Shown piece after piece: positions 8,594 through 18,280 of a stretch of DNA of 64,000 bases (the stretch's first letter is position 1; each line of letters begins with the position of its first letter). The notes below the pieces were generated by a model. It searched no databases. It was not told where the DNA came from and was given only the letters and a program-made list of their open reading frames with translations. Source of the DNA: Marinobacter alexandrii (GTDB lineage Bacteria > Bacteroidota > Bacteroidia > Cytophagales > Cyclobacteriaceae); NCBI GenBank assembly GCA_039984955.1, contig JBDWTN010000003.1, forward strand, positions 1 to 64,000. Reading direction: 5' to 3'. The position numbers were made by a program, and so were the translations under genes.

Positions 8594-8616
8594 TTTAACC
8601 CTAAAATGGCATCATT

Positions 8617-9135
8617 ATGAATAAATATGGAGAACTAATAGACCCCACTACGCTACAATTTGAACGTATACTTCCAGGCCCAATCGAACGAGTTTGGGAG
8701 TATCTGACTGATGTAGACAAACGCAAGAAATGGTTTACAGGAGGCAGCTCAAGTCTTGAAGTTGGGGGCAACATAGCCTTCGTTTTCAATAACAACCAAC
8801 TTTCCTCCCCATTGGAATCACCTCCAGCTAAGTATGAGGAATTTGGAGATGGTTTTGTTTCCCAAGCTAAAGTCATTAAATGTGAAGCTCCACATTTATT
8901 CGTGATTGAGTGGGAAGGAGTGGTGACATTTAGACTTGAGACTTTGGATGAAGGTGTTAAACTTACACTAACGCATGAAAAACTTCAAGACGACAAAGAA
9001 ACGCGAGTCGGAACAATGGCTGGGTGGCATACACACTTGGATATTCTTTCTGATCAATTATCACGGAGAGCACACGAAGGCGGCTTTTGGACTACTCATA
9101 TGGCTCTCGAGGAAGCTTACGAGAAACTAGTGTAG
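8617..9135 (+). CDS. SRPBCC (AHSA1-like) domain protein, second paralogue
   Basis: The 172-residue protein is co-linear over its whole length with the gene before it. It shares the FERILPGPIERVWEYLTD opening, the middle PHLFVIEWEG segment and the C-terminal GTMAGWHTHLDIL block, while the central loop differs in length and composition. That pattern fits tandem duplication followed by divergence of the ligand pocket. Its last 9 bases overlap, on the opposite strand, the end of the out-of-frame tail of the hydroxylase-family gene. Confidence 0.9.
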   Translation: MNKYGELIDPTTLQFERILPGPIERVWEYLTDVDKRKKWFTGGSSSLEVGGNIAFVFNNNQLSSPLESPPAKYEEFGDGFVSQAKVIKCEAPHLFVIEWEGVVTFRLETLDEGVKLTLTHEKLQDDKETRVGTMAGWHTHLDILSDQLSRRAHEGGFWTTHMALEEAYEKLV

Positions 9136-9276
9136 ATACTCACTTTTCGCTCGCATCAGCCAAAATTCGAAAATAACAAGAAACCCTCCTGCAATGATGT
9201 AGGAGGTTGTTCCTTCTAGTAGAAACACTATTATAGCCGCAGAAGCAACTAATCTAATATGTTCACCCGGAATCCA
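9127..9276 (-). pseudogene. Out-of-frame C-terminal tail of the hydroxylase-family protein
   Basis: Beyond the stop of the gene at 9263-10339, the +1 frame stays open for about 50 codons. It encodes a plausible membrane segment: a hydrophobic stretch beginning LVASAAIIVFLL, a turn, a second stretch IIAGGFLVIFEF, then a charged end. The junction is a run of seven A residues (T at 9278-9284). Removing one A joins the frames as MENRKNWIPG. The tail ends with TAG at 9127. This is either a recent 1-nt insertion, a phase-variable tract or a sequencing error. Confidence 0.8.
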
Positions 9277-10339
9277 ATTTTTTTCTATTCTCCATCAAAA
9301 TTCCCAGTTGAGTGATTGACCACATAATGAATCCTGCCAGAGCTAGTTTGACATAGAAGTCATACTGCTTGAGTGTAAATAGAAAATAAGCAGTTAAAAT
9401 CAACACCAGGATGAATTGAACAAACACATACCGGATCATAGGCATGTGTGGGTGCTCATCATACTTCTGGTAAGTCTTCTTATCAACTTCTGGAGCCATC
9501 TGATAGCCACCAAGTTCCACAGGCTTCCAGCCAGGTTTGTAGAAGAGCACCTTTAGCTTATTCCAGAAACCAGGAGTGGATTTCATTTGCTTAGTCATAT
9601 CTACAAGAGGTAGAATGTTGGCCCAAATTGGGTTCCAGGTATTTGCCGGTTTGGTTACCCCATAGGTAGGTTTTTCTTCTTCCGCTTGGAATGTTCCAAA
9701 CATTCGATCCCAAATCATCAATGTCCCGGCATGATTTCGATCGATGTACTTTGGATTTCGTCCATGATGCACACGATGATGAGATGGAGTATTGAATAGA
9801 TATTCAAACCATCTTGGAAGTTTATTTATAGCTTCCGTATGTATCCAGAATTGATAAATCAGGTTGATTCCCTTAACTATCAGGAATGCATAAGTATTGA
9901 ATCCAACGAGAGCCAATGGAAGGTAAAACACCATGGAGAAGACACCACCAAAAGAAGCTTGTCGAAGCGCAACAGATAGGTTGTAATCTTCGCTTTGATG
10001 ATGTACTACATGAGCAGTATTCCACAGGAAATTCACTTCATGGCTCGCTCTATGAAACCAATAATAACAAAGGTCAATCAACAGGAATAGGATAAGGTAG
10101 CTCCACCATGTATTAGGTATTTGAGTGATAGACCAATATTGGTAGGTGTATTGATATATACCTATGGAGACAACACCCCAAATGGCATTCGTTACCTGAG
10201 AGAATATTCCACAACCAATATTGGAAATTGCATCGTTTGTTCGATAGATTTTTACATTCTTGACCAATTGAAAAATCAATTCAAACCCTATCAAAATAAA
10301 ATAGATCGGAATCGATAGAATGATCGGATTAAAATCCAT
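9263..10339 (-). CDS. Fatty-acid hydroxylase / sterol desaturase family membrane protein, frameshifted at its 3' end
   Basis: The protein has 358 residues as it reads. Several membrane helices surround the histidine clusters of the non-haem di-iron hydroxylase family: His96-x3-His100, His110-xx-His113-His114, and His187-His188-xx-His191-His192, with a further His203 in RNHAG. The family oxidises lipid or sterol C-H bonds in the membrane; the substrate is not evident. The C-terminus stops early at TGA just after a run of seven A residues, and a 50-codon membrane-type tail continues in another frame down to 9127. The catalytic region is upstream of the break and may still work. The next leftward-reading gene ends 12 bp upstream of this start. 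Confidence 0.9.
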   Translation of the reverse strand: MDFNPIILSIPIYFILIGFELIFQLVKNVKIYRTNDAISNIGCGIFSQVTNAIWGVVSIGIYQYTYQYWSITQIPNTWWSYLILFLLIDLCYYWFHRASHEVNFLWNTAHVVHHQSEDYNLSVALRQASFGGVFSMVFYLPLALVGFNTYAFLIVKGINLIYQFWIHTEAINKLPRWFEYLFNTPSHHRVHHGRNPKYIDRNHAGTLMIWDRMFGTFQAEEEKPTYGVTKPANTWNPIWANILPLVDMTKQMKSTPGFWNKLKVLFYKPGWKPVELGGYQMAPEVDKKTYQKYDEHPHMPMIRYVFVQFILVLILTAYFLFTLKQYDFYVKLALAGFIMWSITQLGILMENRKKLDSG

Positions 10340-10351
10340 CTACCAAAAATA

Positions 10352-10753
10352 CTACACGGTCGACTTTGATTTAGCGTGATCTTTAAAAATGTGAATAAGG
10401 TTAGGAGATACCATCGCCGTATATCCTACAATCCATGTAAAGAAGTTGAAAATATCTAAGCTGTTTGGAATTAAGTGAGCAATACTGAGAATCGCTTTGA
10501 TGATAATAAGCATGAATATCACACTCACTAATAATTTAAATGCTCCTTCATATTGAGCTTCCCTAGGTCCATGAGAAGCATTCCACACTTTTTGATTGAA
10601 AACAGAGAATGCTGCCGAAACTAACGTTCCGATTAAGCCAATGAGTAGGAGAGTTAATTCAAGTTGATGATTGGCAAATTCAAAGGATACGCTAAATGCC
10701 AAGAGAAAGAATGCAACAATATTTAAGACGGCAAATAATTTTTTCTTTTTCAT
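10352..10753 (-). CDS. Small integral membrane protein, unknown
   Basis: The protein has about 133 residues from the ATG at 10753 (MKKKKLFAVLN), preferred because it gives a normal positive N-terminus; an in-frame ATG at 10771 and TTG at 10777 also exist. About four hydrophobic helices are visible, with a central soluble loop containing NASHGPREAQYEGAF. It ends 12 bp before the hydroxylase-family gene in the same direction, so the two may be co-transcribed. Family not recognised. Confidence 0.7.
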   Translation of the reverse strand: MKKKKLFAVLNIVAFFLLAFSVSFEFANHQLELTLLLIGLIGTLVSAAFSVFNQKVWNASHGPREAQYEGAFKLLVSVIFMLIIIKAILSIAHLIPNSLDIFNFFTWIVGYTAMVSPNLIHIFKDHAKSKSTV

Positions 10754-10893
10754 GTACTTTAGGTTTAACATTAGCAAACTACTGTGTTAAATGGATAATT
10801 ATTTTCTTCCTAAATCAATTGATCATTTTTAGTAGTCTACCTTTGCTTGGTTAGTATATCGTTAATATTATTTATTACAAATTTTTCCAAAAT

Positions 10894-11310
10894 ATGATCA
10901 AAGCAGTCAAAGTGCTTAATGCTGTTTCAGTCTTCTTATTCACAGTAATATTATTGGTGATTTATGCCTACTTACCGATCATGGTAGACTTAAGTTTGGA
11001 AGGAGTAAAAGGCATGCATAAACAAACATTCTTCTATTATGCTTTTGGAGGGTTTGTAACTGTAAACATTATCCTTAGAATTGGAATTAATCTAGGGAGT
11101 AGGAATTTATCCACAGATCTTACTGCATGGATTCGAACGATCATTTTCATTGTGAATTTCTACCTTACTACGCTTATCGGTTTTCTTGGCGTTCTCAATA
11201 ATGCAAGCAGTATAGATCCTTCTAACTATGCTTATTTAAATTATTTAGGACCGATCTTTCTAGTATTTTGGATAATTGGCCTGTTTTTTTTCATTCTTCA
11301 AAAGAAATAG
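10894..11310 (+). CDS. Four-helix membrane protein, unknown
   Basis: 138 residues, almost entirely hydrophobic, with four predicted membrane segments and short charged loops. It is divergent from the membrane protein at 10352-10753 and stands 141 bp before parE. No motif was recognised; a general membrane protein of unknown role. Confidence 0.7.
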   Translation: MIKAVKVLNAVSVFLFTVILLVIYAYLPIMVDLSLEGVKGMHKQTFFYYAFGGFVTVNIILRIGINLGSRNLSTDLTAWIRTIIFIVNFYLTTLIGFLGVLNNASSIDPSNYAYLNYLGPIFLVFWIIGLFFFILQKK

Positions 11311-11451
11311 AACTTCCTCTATTTCAGATTTTTAAATTGACTTATTTCAAGTAATACTACTTCTATTGCCTAGGTTGTTACGTGTAAGTCTTGGATTTTT
11401 AGCATTACTTTGAATTAGAGTTTATTAAATCATTCATAACGATTTTACTGC

Positions 11452-13320
11452 ATGGCTGAAGCGATATATACTGAGGATAGTATCAAATCACTGGATTGGA
11501 AAGAACATATTCGACTTAGACCTGGGATGTACATTGGTAAGTTGGGGGATGGAAGTTCGCCTGATGATGGTATCTATGTATTGGTAAAAGAAATCATTGA
11601 TAATAGCATCGATGAACACATGATGGGACATGGTCGTACCATCGAAGTGAAAGTAACTGATCACCGGGTGACAGTGCGTGATTATGGCCGAGGAATCCCT
11701 CTTGGAAAAGTGGTGGATTGTGTAAGTAAAATCAACACTGGTGGTAAGTATGACTCTGGCGCTTTCCAAAAATCAGTAGGCCTAAATGGCGTTGGTACGA
11801 AAGCTGTAAATGCTTTATCGAATTACTTCAAAGTTCAGAGCTACAGAGACGGAGAGACGAAAGTGGCTGAATTTGAAAGAGGAGAAGTAACCAATGATTC
11901 GAATGTCAAAAAAGCGGAGGGACGAAATGGTACGCAAATCATTTTTGAACCTGATGATAGCGTTTTCAAAAACTATCATTTCATTCCTGAATATCTGGAC
12001 AATTTGATGTGGAATTACGCCTATCTAAATGCAGGTTTGACAATCGTTTTGAATGGAAAAAAATATCATTCTGAAAACGGACTAAAAGACCTTTTGACTC
12101 GCAAAGCAGACGTAGAAAACATTCGTTATCCAATCATTCATTTAAGAGGAGAAGATATTGAAATGGCACTTACTCACGCCAATCAGTATGGAGAAGAATA
12201 CTACTCGTTTGTCAATGGCCAATATACAACACAAGGAGGGACTCACCTTGCAGCTTTTCGTGAGGCTGTTGTTAAAACCGTACGAGAATTTTACGGGAAA
12301 AACTTCGATGCGGCAGATGTTCGTTCGGCCGTAATAGGAGCTATAGCTGTACGAGTACAGGAGCCAGTGTTTGAGAGCCAAACAAAAACGAAACTTGGTT
12401 CTCAAAATGTAGGGCCCGAAGGTCCGACTATGCGAACCTTTGTCAATGATTTTGTGAAAACAGAATTAGATAATTTTCTCCACCGGAACTCAAGTACAGC
12501 GGATGCATTGTTGAAACGAATTCAACAATCTGAACGCGAGAGAAAGGAAATAGCGGGCATTAAAAAATTGGCGAATGACAGAGCTAAGAAAGCCAACCTT
12601 CACAACAAAAAACTAAGGGATTGCCGTATTCATTTCAATGATAAAAAGGGAGACGATGCGATCAAGGATGAGACCATGGTTTTCATCACGGAGGGAGATT
12701 CAGCAAGTGGATCAATTACGAAATCACGTAGCGTACAAACTCAGGCTGTCTTTTCTCTTAGAGGTAAGCCATTCAATTGTTTTGGGCATACCAAGAAAGT
12801 AGTTTATGAAAATGAAGAATTCAACTTGCTACAACATGCACTGAATATAGAAGATGGACTGGAGGGGTTACGATATCGAAAGATTGTTATTGCAACAGAT
12901 GCTGATGTAGATGGTATGCATATTCGCTTGCTTCTGCTAACATATTTCTTGCAATTCTTTCCTGAGCTGGTTAGAAACAATCATATTTTTATTTTGGAGA
13001 CTCCTCTATTCAGGGTTAGAAATAAGAAGGAAACGATCTATTGTTATAGTGAAGATGAGCGAAGGAATGCAATTGCTAAGCTTGGAAGTAAACCTGAAAT
13101 CACACGATTCAAAGGATTAGGAGAGATAAGCCCTGGAGAGTTTGCTGAATTCATTGGAGATAATATTCGTCTAGATCCGGTTATTCTTCAAAAAGACACT
13201 AGTATCCAAGACCTGCTAACATTCTATATGGGTAAGAACACACCTGATCGTCAGCAATTTATTATAGATAAACTTCGTGTGGAGAAAGACTTGGTAGAGG
13301 AAAAAGTAGAAGTTATTTGA
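11452..13320 (+). CDS. parE: DNA topoisomerase IV subunit B
   Basis: 622 residues, near the length of Bacteroidota ParE and shorter than GyrB. The GHKL ATPase domain shows [12 protein letters not shown] and GRGIPLG. The transducer domain follows, then the TOPRIM domain with the catalytic acid Glu414 in EGDSASGS and the metal ligands DADVDG. The C-terminus has [13 protein letters not shown]. It acts with ParC (14392-16986) to decatenate daughter chromosomes. Two small genes separate it from parC, an arrangement discussed in the findings. The choice of ParE over GyrB rests on the linkage to a ParC-type A subunit and on length. Confidence 0.95.
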   Translation: MAEAIYTEDSIKSLDWKEHIRLRPGMYIGKLGDGSSPDDGIYVLVKEIIDNSIDEHMMGHGRTIEVKVTDHRVTVRDYGRGIPLGKVVDCVSKINTGGKYDSGAFQKSVGLNGVGTKAVNALSNYFKVQSYRDGETKVAEFERGEVTNDSNVKKAEGRNGTQIIFEPDDSVFKNYHFIPEYLDNLMWNYAYLNAGLTIVLNGKKYHSENGLKDLLTRKADVENIRYPIIHLRGEDIEMALTHANQYGEEYYSFVNGQYTTQGGTHLAAFREAVVKTVREFYGKNFDAADVRSAVIGAIAVRVQEPVFESQTKTKLGSQNVGPEGPTMRTFVNDFVKTELDNFLHRNSSTADALLKRIQQSERERKEIAGIKKLANDRAKKANLHNKKLRDCRIHFNDKKGDDAIKDETMVFITEGDSASGSITKSRSVQTQAVFSLRGKPFNCFGHTKKVVYENEEFNLLQHALNIEDGLEGLRYRKIVIATDADVDGMHIRLLLLTYFLQFFPELVRNNHIFILETPLFRVRNKKETIYCYSEDERRNAIAKLGSKPEITRFKGLGEISPGEFAEFIGDNIRLDPVILQKDTSIQDLLTFYMGKNTPDRQQFIIDKLRVEKDLVEEKVEVI

Positions 13321-13463
13321 TGGAGTTGTATTAGGTCTCATCATGAGTATACACTTAAAATAGGCTCAAATTGATCATCATTAAATATTGAATTGTAATA
13401 ATTATACAAATAATGATTTTTTGTAAAAAAAATACAATAAATTGAATTTTGTAAAATAGATCA

Positions 13464-14081
13464 ATGAACAGGTTCATTCTTATGGCGGATATCGTGAGTA
13501 GTCACGAAAAAGATAGTAAGACACTTATGTCAGACTTTCAGGTGCTGGTAAAGTGGACCAATATGATATATGGAGAATCGATTGAGTCGCCACTTACAAT
13601 TACGTTGGGAGACGAATTTCAAGGCATTGTAACATCGGCATCCAAAGGAATTGATATCATTCTCGCAATGGAAGAATACATTTTAGAGGAAGAATTTGAT
13701 TTCAAGTTACGCTATGTACTGAATGAAGGAGATGTAGAAACTCCCATTAACAAGGAAAAAGCGTACGAAATGTTGGGTCCAGGTCTAACGGATGCTCGAA
13801 ACATGTTGAACGGAATGAAGAAAGAAAATGGACGCTTTCTGGTATCAATTAACGCAAGCGAGGAGATCAATAAAATGATGAAAATCACGCAACACTTCAT
13901 TGATGGTTGGCATCCCAAAGACAGGAGCACAGTCTCTGGTTTTTTGCAAGGACATGATTATAAAGCTCTGGCTAAAATTCAGCAGAAGGATGATTCCTCT
14001 CTTTGGAGGAGAAGGAAGAGCCTGGCGATTGATGAGTATCTACTATGTAAGGAAGTTATACACCACCTAATAGATGGATAA
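13464..14081 (+). CDS. SatD-family protein
   Basis: A 205-residue soluble protein. The N-terminus FILMADIVSSHEK and the motif LTITLGDEFQGIV fit the SatD family, whose two acidic motifs suggest a nucleotidyl-cyclase-like metal-binding fold; the biochemical role of the family is unknown. The C-terminal third is a helical DNA-binding-like extension. A TTG at 13421 and GAATTTTG at 13444, 20 bp apart, resemble a Bacteroidota promoter with one mismatch, which would give a very short leader. It overlaps the next gene by 8 bp and sits between parE and parC. Confidence 0.75.
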   Translation: MNRFILMADIVSSHEKDSKTLMSDFQVLVKWTNMIYGESIESPLTITLGDEFQGIVTSASKGIDIILAMEEYILEEEFDFKLRYVLNEGDVETPINKEKAYEMLGPGLTDARNMLNGMKKENGRFLVSINASEEINKMMKITQHFIDGWHPKDRSTVSGFLQGHDYKALAKIQQKDDSSLWRRRKSLAIDEYLLCKEVIHHLIDG

Positions 14082-14391
14082 CTACATCATCCATAGCGCC
14101 ATATATGTTGTAGGAGAGATAGTAACTCTGGCTGTTTTCTTTCTGGTAACAAAAATGTTTGGTAAGGGATTAACACTTAGCAGTGTATTAAGAGGTGCAT
14201 TGGAGCGTGGCTTTTTATATATCATTTTACTTGTGGACCTACCTCAAGGGATGGCATTCTTTGGCGCACTAAAGATCGCAACACGTCTAAAAGACGATGA
14301 TAAAATTTCAAATGACTATTTCCTTGTTGGGAATCTAGTCTCAGTTTTAATAGTCATCGGGTATTACTTGATGAGCCAATATTGTTTTTAA
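14074..14391 (+). CDS. Small membrane protein paired with the SatD-family gene
   Basis: 105 residues with three to four hydrophobic segments and the loop TRLKDDDKISNDY. The start codon lies inside the end of the SatD-like gene, and the stop codon abuts the parC start with no gap, so translation of all three is probably coupled. Membrane proteins commonly accompany SatD genes, but this one is not a recognised family. Confidence 0.8.
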   Translation: MDNYIIHSAIYVVGEIVTLAVFFLVTKMFGKGLTLSSVLRGALERGFLYIILLVDLPQGMAFFGALKIATRLKDDDKISNDYFLVGNLVSVLIVIGYYLMSQYCF

Positions 14392-16986
14392 ATGGGAGAA
14401 GAACACGAAAGAGAAGATGAAATACAAGATGTCATTCCTATATCAGGAATGTACGAAAACTGGTTTTTGGATTATGCTTCTTATGTAATCCTTGAACGAG
14501 CCGTTCCTGCTATCAATGATGGATTGAAACCGGTACAACGTAGGATTCTGCATGCCATGAAGGAGATGGATGACGGTCGTTATAATAAAGTTGCCAACAT
14601 CATTGGTAGCGCTATGCAATACCATCCGCATGGAGACGCATCTATAGGAGACGCCATTGTCAACTTAGGCCAAAAGGATTTACTGATAGATACTCAAGGA
14701 AACTGGGGAGATGTCCGAACAGGCGATTCAGCAGCCGCAGCTCGATACATTGAGGCACGTCTGTCCAAGTTTGCCCTAGAAGTCATCTTCAACCCTCAGA
14801 CAACTAAATGGCAACTATCATATGATGGTAGAAAGAAAGAACCAATTACATTCCCAGTAAAGTTTCCATTGCTGCTTGCACAAGGTGTGGAAGGCATTGC
14901 CGTGGGCCTTTCCACAAAGATGTTACCTCATAACTTCTGTGAGATCCTTGAAGGCTGTATTGCAATACTAAAAGGAAAGAAAGTCAAATTATACCCTGAC
15001 TTCCTTACGGGAGGAAAGGTTGACGTCAGCGATTACAATGACGGCAAGCGAGGTGGCAAAGTCCGTGTAAGAGCTGTGATAGAAGAGCTGGATAAGTCTA
15101 CATTGGTGATCAAAGAGATACCGTATGCAACTACAACTACGTCTCTAATAGAGTCGATAGTTAAAGCAAACGATAAGGGGAAGATAAAGATTAAACAGGT
15201 GGTAGATAATACTGCTAAAGATATTGAGATATTGGTGAGTCTCGCATCTGGAACATCACCAGACATCACTATGGATGCGCTTTATGCATTTACGGATTGT
15301 GAAGTTTCTATCTCTCCAAATGCCTGTGTGATTGTAGATGATAAGCCTATGTTTTTGGGCATATCAGAAATACTAAATCAATCTGTTGATCAGACGGTTG
15401 ATCTTTTAAGGCAAGAGCTGGAAATTGAAAAATCGGAGCTGAAAGAGAAGATATTCTTTAGCAATTTGCTTAAAATTTTCATCAATGAAGGGATGTATAA
15501 ACATCCGGACTATGAGAACTCCGGTGACCTTCAAAAATGCTATGAAGTCTTACATACTTTGTTTACTCCGTTTTTTGACATCTTCTACAGAGAGATTACG
15601 AATGAAGATTACAAACGACTCATTGACAAACCGTTGAGTAGTATCACACGCTTTGACACAAGCAAAGTAGATGCGCAAATTCAGGATTTAACTGATCAGA
15701 TAGGTAGGGTTGATCATAATCTGGATAACCTCACTGAGTATGCAATTGCTTACTACCAAAACTTGCTCGAGAAGTATGGTAAAGGAAGGGAACGTAAAAC
15801 TGAGATAACAAACTTCGATACAATCAATGTTACGGTAGTCGCAGCAAACAATGCGAAACTCTATGTGAATCGCAAGGATGGATTTGTAGGATACGGACTA
15901 AAGAAAGATGAATTTGTGAGTGACTGCTCAGATATCGATGACATCATCGCTTTTACTGGAGATGGTAAATGTGTTGTGACGCGTATTCAGGACAAAACAT
16001 TTGTTGGAAAGGATATTCTATATGCAGGAGTGTTTAAGAAGAACGATGAGCGCATGGTCTATAATCTTGCGTATTTGGATGCAGGATCAGGAAAGACATA
16101 TGTGAAACGTTTTCAGGTACTATCAGTCACAAGAGACAGGGAGTATGATCTGACAAAAGGAGCTAAAGGATCTAAGGTGCTATATTTTACTGCCAACCCA
16201 AATGGCGAGGCAGAATTGGTGACGGCTTCACTTACACAATCAAGCTCAGCTAGAAAGAAAATATTTGATTTTGACTTCTCTGAATTGGAAATCAAAGGAA
16301 GAGGAGCCGGAGGTAATATCCTTACTAAATACCCCGTTAGAAAGGTTGTCCTTAAAGAAGAAGGAAAATCAACCCTTGGGGGTGTTGATATCTGGTATGA
16401 CCCGACAATTGGTAGGCTGAATAGAGAGGATCGAGGAGATCTCTTAGGCAACTTTATGTCTGAGGATCAAATTGCAGTTTTCTATAAAGATGGAAATTAT
16501 GAAACCACGTCATTTGAACTCACCAATCATTATGATTTTAATAATGTGATGGGCATATATAAGCTTGAAAGTGATACTTCTTTTAATGCCATTCATTACG
16601 ATGGAGAGTCGAAAACATTCTATGTCAAACGATTTATTATTGAGACCAATACCCCAGATAAGAAATTCCCATTTGTCACAGAAGCGAGAAGTTCCAAGCT
16701 TGTTTTTATATCCAAAGGAATAGAAACGGACGTTGAGGTGACTTACAAGGAAGGAAGAAAGCATGAGAAGAAAAAGTTGGATTTGATGAGTCTGATTGAT
16801 ATTAAGGGATGGAAAGCCATTGGAAATAAGCTACCTGTGCAACAAGTTATCTCTGTAGATCTTATCAAAGACGAAAAGCCTGAACCAATAATTGATTTAG
16901 ATGCAATTAAAGACACGATAAAAATTGAAATAGAAGAGGAAGATGAAGAGAACCAATTAGGTCTCTTTGGAGAGAAGAAAGAATGA
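14392..16986 (+). CDS. parC: DNA topoisomerase IV subunit A
   Basis: 864 residues. The breakage-reunion domain carries RRILHAMKEMDDGRYNKVA, the HPHGD block, and the catalytic tyrosine Tyr119 in AAARYIEARL. A coiled coil follows at roughly 425-460. The C-terminal domain from about 480 has degenerate beta-pinwheel repeats, and the extreme end is acidic (EEEDEENQLGLF). The start abuts the stop of the small membrane gene, and the stop overlaps the methyltransferase start by 4 bp (ATGA), so the run from 13464 to 18280 is probably one operon. Confidence 0.95.
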   Translation: MGEEHEREDEIQDVIPISGMYENWFLDYASYVILERAVPAINDGLKPVQRRILHAMKEMDDGRYNKVANIIGSAMQYHPHGDASIGDAIVNLGQKDLLIDTQGNWGDVRTGDSAAAARYIEARLSKFALEVIFNPQTTKWQLSYDGRKKEPITFPVKFPLLLAQGVEGIAVGLSTKMLPHNFCEILEGCIAILKGKKVKLYPDFLTGGKVDVSDYNDGKRGGKVRVRAVIEELDKSTLVIKEIPYATTTTSLIESIVKANDKGKIKIKQVVDNTAKDIEILVSLASGTSPDITMDALYAFTDCEVSISPNACVIVDDKPMFLGISEILNQSVDQTVDLLRQELEIEKSELKEKIFFSNLLKIFINEGMYKHPDYENSGDLQKCYEVLHTLFTPFFDIFYREITNEDYKRLIDKPLSSITRFDTSKVDAQIQDLTDQIGRVDHNLDNLTEYAIAYYQNLLEKYGKGRERKTEITNFDTINVTVVAANNAKLYVNRKDGFVGYGLKKDEFVSDCSDIDDIIAFTGDGKCVVTRIQDKTFVGKDILYAGVFKKNDERMVYNLAYLDAGSGKTYVKRFQVLSVTRDREYDLTKGAKGSKVLYFTANPNGEAELVTASLTQSSSARKKIFDFDFSELEIKGRGAGGNILTKYPVRKVVLKEEGKSTLGGVDIWYDPTIGRLNREDRGDLLGNFMSEDQIAVFYKDGNYETTSFELTNHYDFNNVMGIYKLESDTSFNAIHYDGESKTFYVKRFIIETNTPDKKFPFVTEARSSKLVFISKGIETDVEVTYKEGRKHEKKKLDLMSLIDIKGWKAIGNKLPVQQVISVDLIKDEKPEPIIDLDAIKDTIKIEIEEEDEENQLGLFGEKKE

Positions 16987-17645
16987 CAAAAGCTGCGAAA
17001 ATCATCGATGTTCTTGAGAAGTTTGTTTCAGAAAATAAACAAGACTTGATTGATAAAGTGCTTGCTGAACGAACACGACATGTCACTTTGGTTTTTGAAG
17101 ATATTGATAAACCACACAATGTAAGCGCTGTTTTGCGAACTGCAGAATGCATGGGTATTCAGGATTTGCACTTCATAGAGAACAAAAATGAATATTCAGT
17201 AAATTCTCATATCACTCAAGGTGCTACCAAATGGATTACCATGCATCATTACGGTGATGGAGAAGATAATATTGAAGACTGCTATCAATCGCTGAGAGAG
17301 AATGGCTATAAGATATATGCTACATCTCTCAATGAAACTTCCAGATCAATACATGATTTGGATCATTTAGAAAAAACAGCCATTGTTTTTGGGACAGAAT
17401 CGGATGGAATAACAAAAGATGCTGGGGAAAAGGCAGATGGATTTGTTCATATTCCAATGAGTGGATTCACTGAAAGCTTTAATCTTTCTGTTAGCGCTGC
17501 AATATGCCTGACTGTTCTGAAATCCAAATTAGGACAATGGCCATCTATTACCGACCAAGAAAAACTCAAATTGAGATCTGAATGGTATAGAAAAATTGTT
17601 CGCGAAGCTGACCTCATACTTAGAACAAAGGGAGTAGATGTATGA
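16983..17645 (+). CDS. trmH: SpoU/TrmH-family RNA 2'-O-methyltransferase
   Basis: 220 residues with the three SPOUT motifs: motif 1 NVSAVLRTAECMG, motif 2 TAIVFGTESDGIT and motif 3 HIPMSGFTESFNLSVSAA. The knotted fold binds S-adenosylmethionine. Length and motif 3 fit TrmH, which makes Gm18 in tRNAs, rather than the rRNA enzymes RlmB. Translationally coupled to parC by a 4-bp overlap and to the next gene by another 4-bp overlap. The symbol is by family resemblance only. Confidence 0.85.
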   Translation: MTKAAKIIDVLEKFVSENKQDLIDKVLAERTRHVTLVFEDIDKPHNVSAVLRTAECMGIQDLHFIENKNEYSVNSHITQGATKWITMHHYGDGEDNIEDCYQSLRENGYKIYATSLNETSRSIHDLDHLEKTAIVFGTESDGITKDAGEKADGFVHIPMSGFTESFNLSVSAAICLTVLKSKLGQWPSITDQEKLKLRSEWYRKIVREADLILRTKGVDV

Positions 17646-18280
17646 AAAAAGTTATTAAAGTTGGTTTATGGATGCTACTCATGCTTTTCTTTTTTATTCT
17701 TGGAACCAATATTTGGGTAGTTCAATCTACAAAAGACTTAATCTATCAACCAGAAAACATACCTAGAAATGATGTTGCCTTGGTACTAGGCACAAGTAAG
17801 CGTACGGTTGAAGGAAAGCCCAATCGTTTTTTCGTAGAAAGGATGAATACTGCAGCTTCTCTTCATTCAAGTCAAAGGATCAAGCATATCTTGGTGAGTG
17901 GGGATAATAGAACGAGATATTATAATGAACCTCGCGACATGCTACATGCACTTGGAGACCTTAATATCCCAGAAGAAGATATTTCATTAGATTTTGCAGG
18001 TCTTAGAACACTTGATTCAGTAGTAAGGTGCAAAGAGGTTTTTGGTCAAACAAGGGTAACGATTGTAACACAGCAATTTCATTGCTATAGGTCCTTATTC
18101 ATTGCTAATTATCTGGATATGAATGCCATTGCCGTATCTGCGGATGATGGAGGTCCCATAGGAAACTCACTAGCTTTCCGTGAAGTACTTGCCCGAACTG
18201 TTGCTGTGCTAGACTTATATGTCTTACAACGTAAACCCAAGTATCTGGGTGAAGAGATCGCTTTACCTATCAATAATTAA
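17642..18280 (+). CDS. SanA/YdcF-like DUF218 membrane protein
   Basis: 212 residues with one N-terminal membrane helix (residues about 7-25) and a DUF218 domain. VALVLGTSKR, ILVSGDNRTRYYNEP, and the late block VTIVTQQFHCYRSLFIANYLDM are characteristic. SanA-type proteins are inner-membrane proteins linked to envelope barrier function in enterobacteria; the reaction is not established. It overlaps the methyltransferase gene by 4 bp and converges with the HPt gene, sharing 4 bp at the stop codons. Confidence 0.85.
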   Translation: MKKVIKVGLWMLLMLFFFILGTNIWVVQSTKDLIYQPENIPRNDVALVLGTSKRTVEGKPNRFFVERMNTAASLHSSQRIKHILVSGDNRTRYYNEPRDMLHALGDLNIPEEDISLDFAGLRTLDSVVRCKEVFGQTRVTIVTQQFHCYRSLFIANYLDMNAIAVSADDGGPIGNSLAFREVLARTVAVLDLYVLQRKPKYLGEEIALPINN

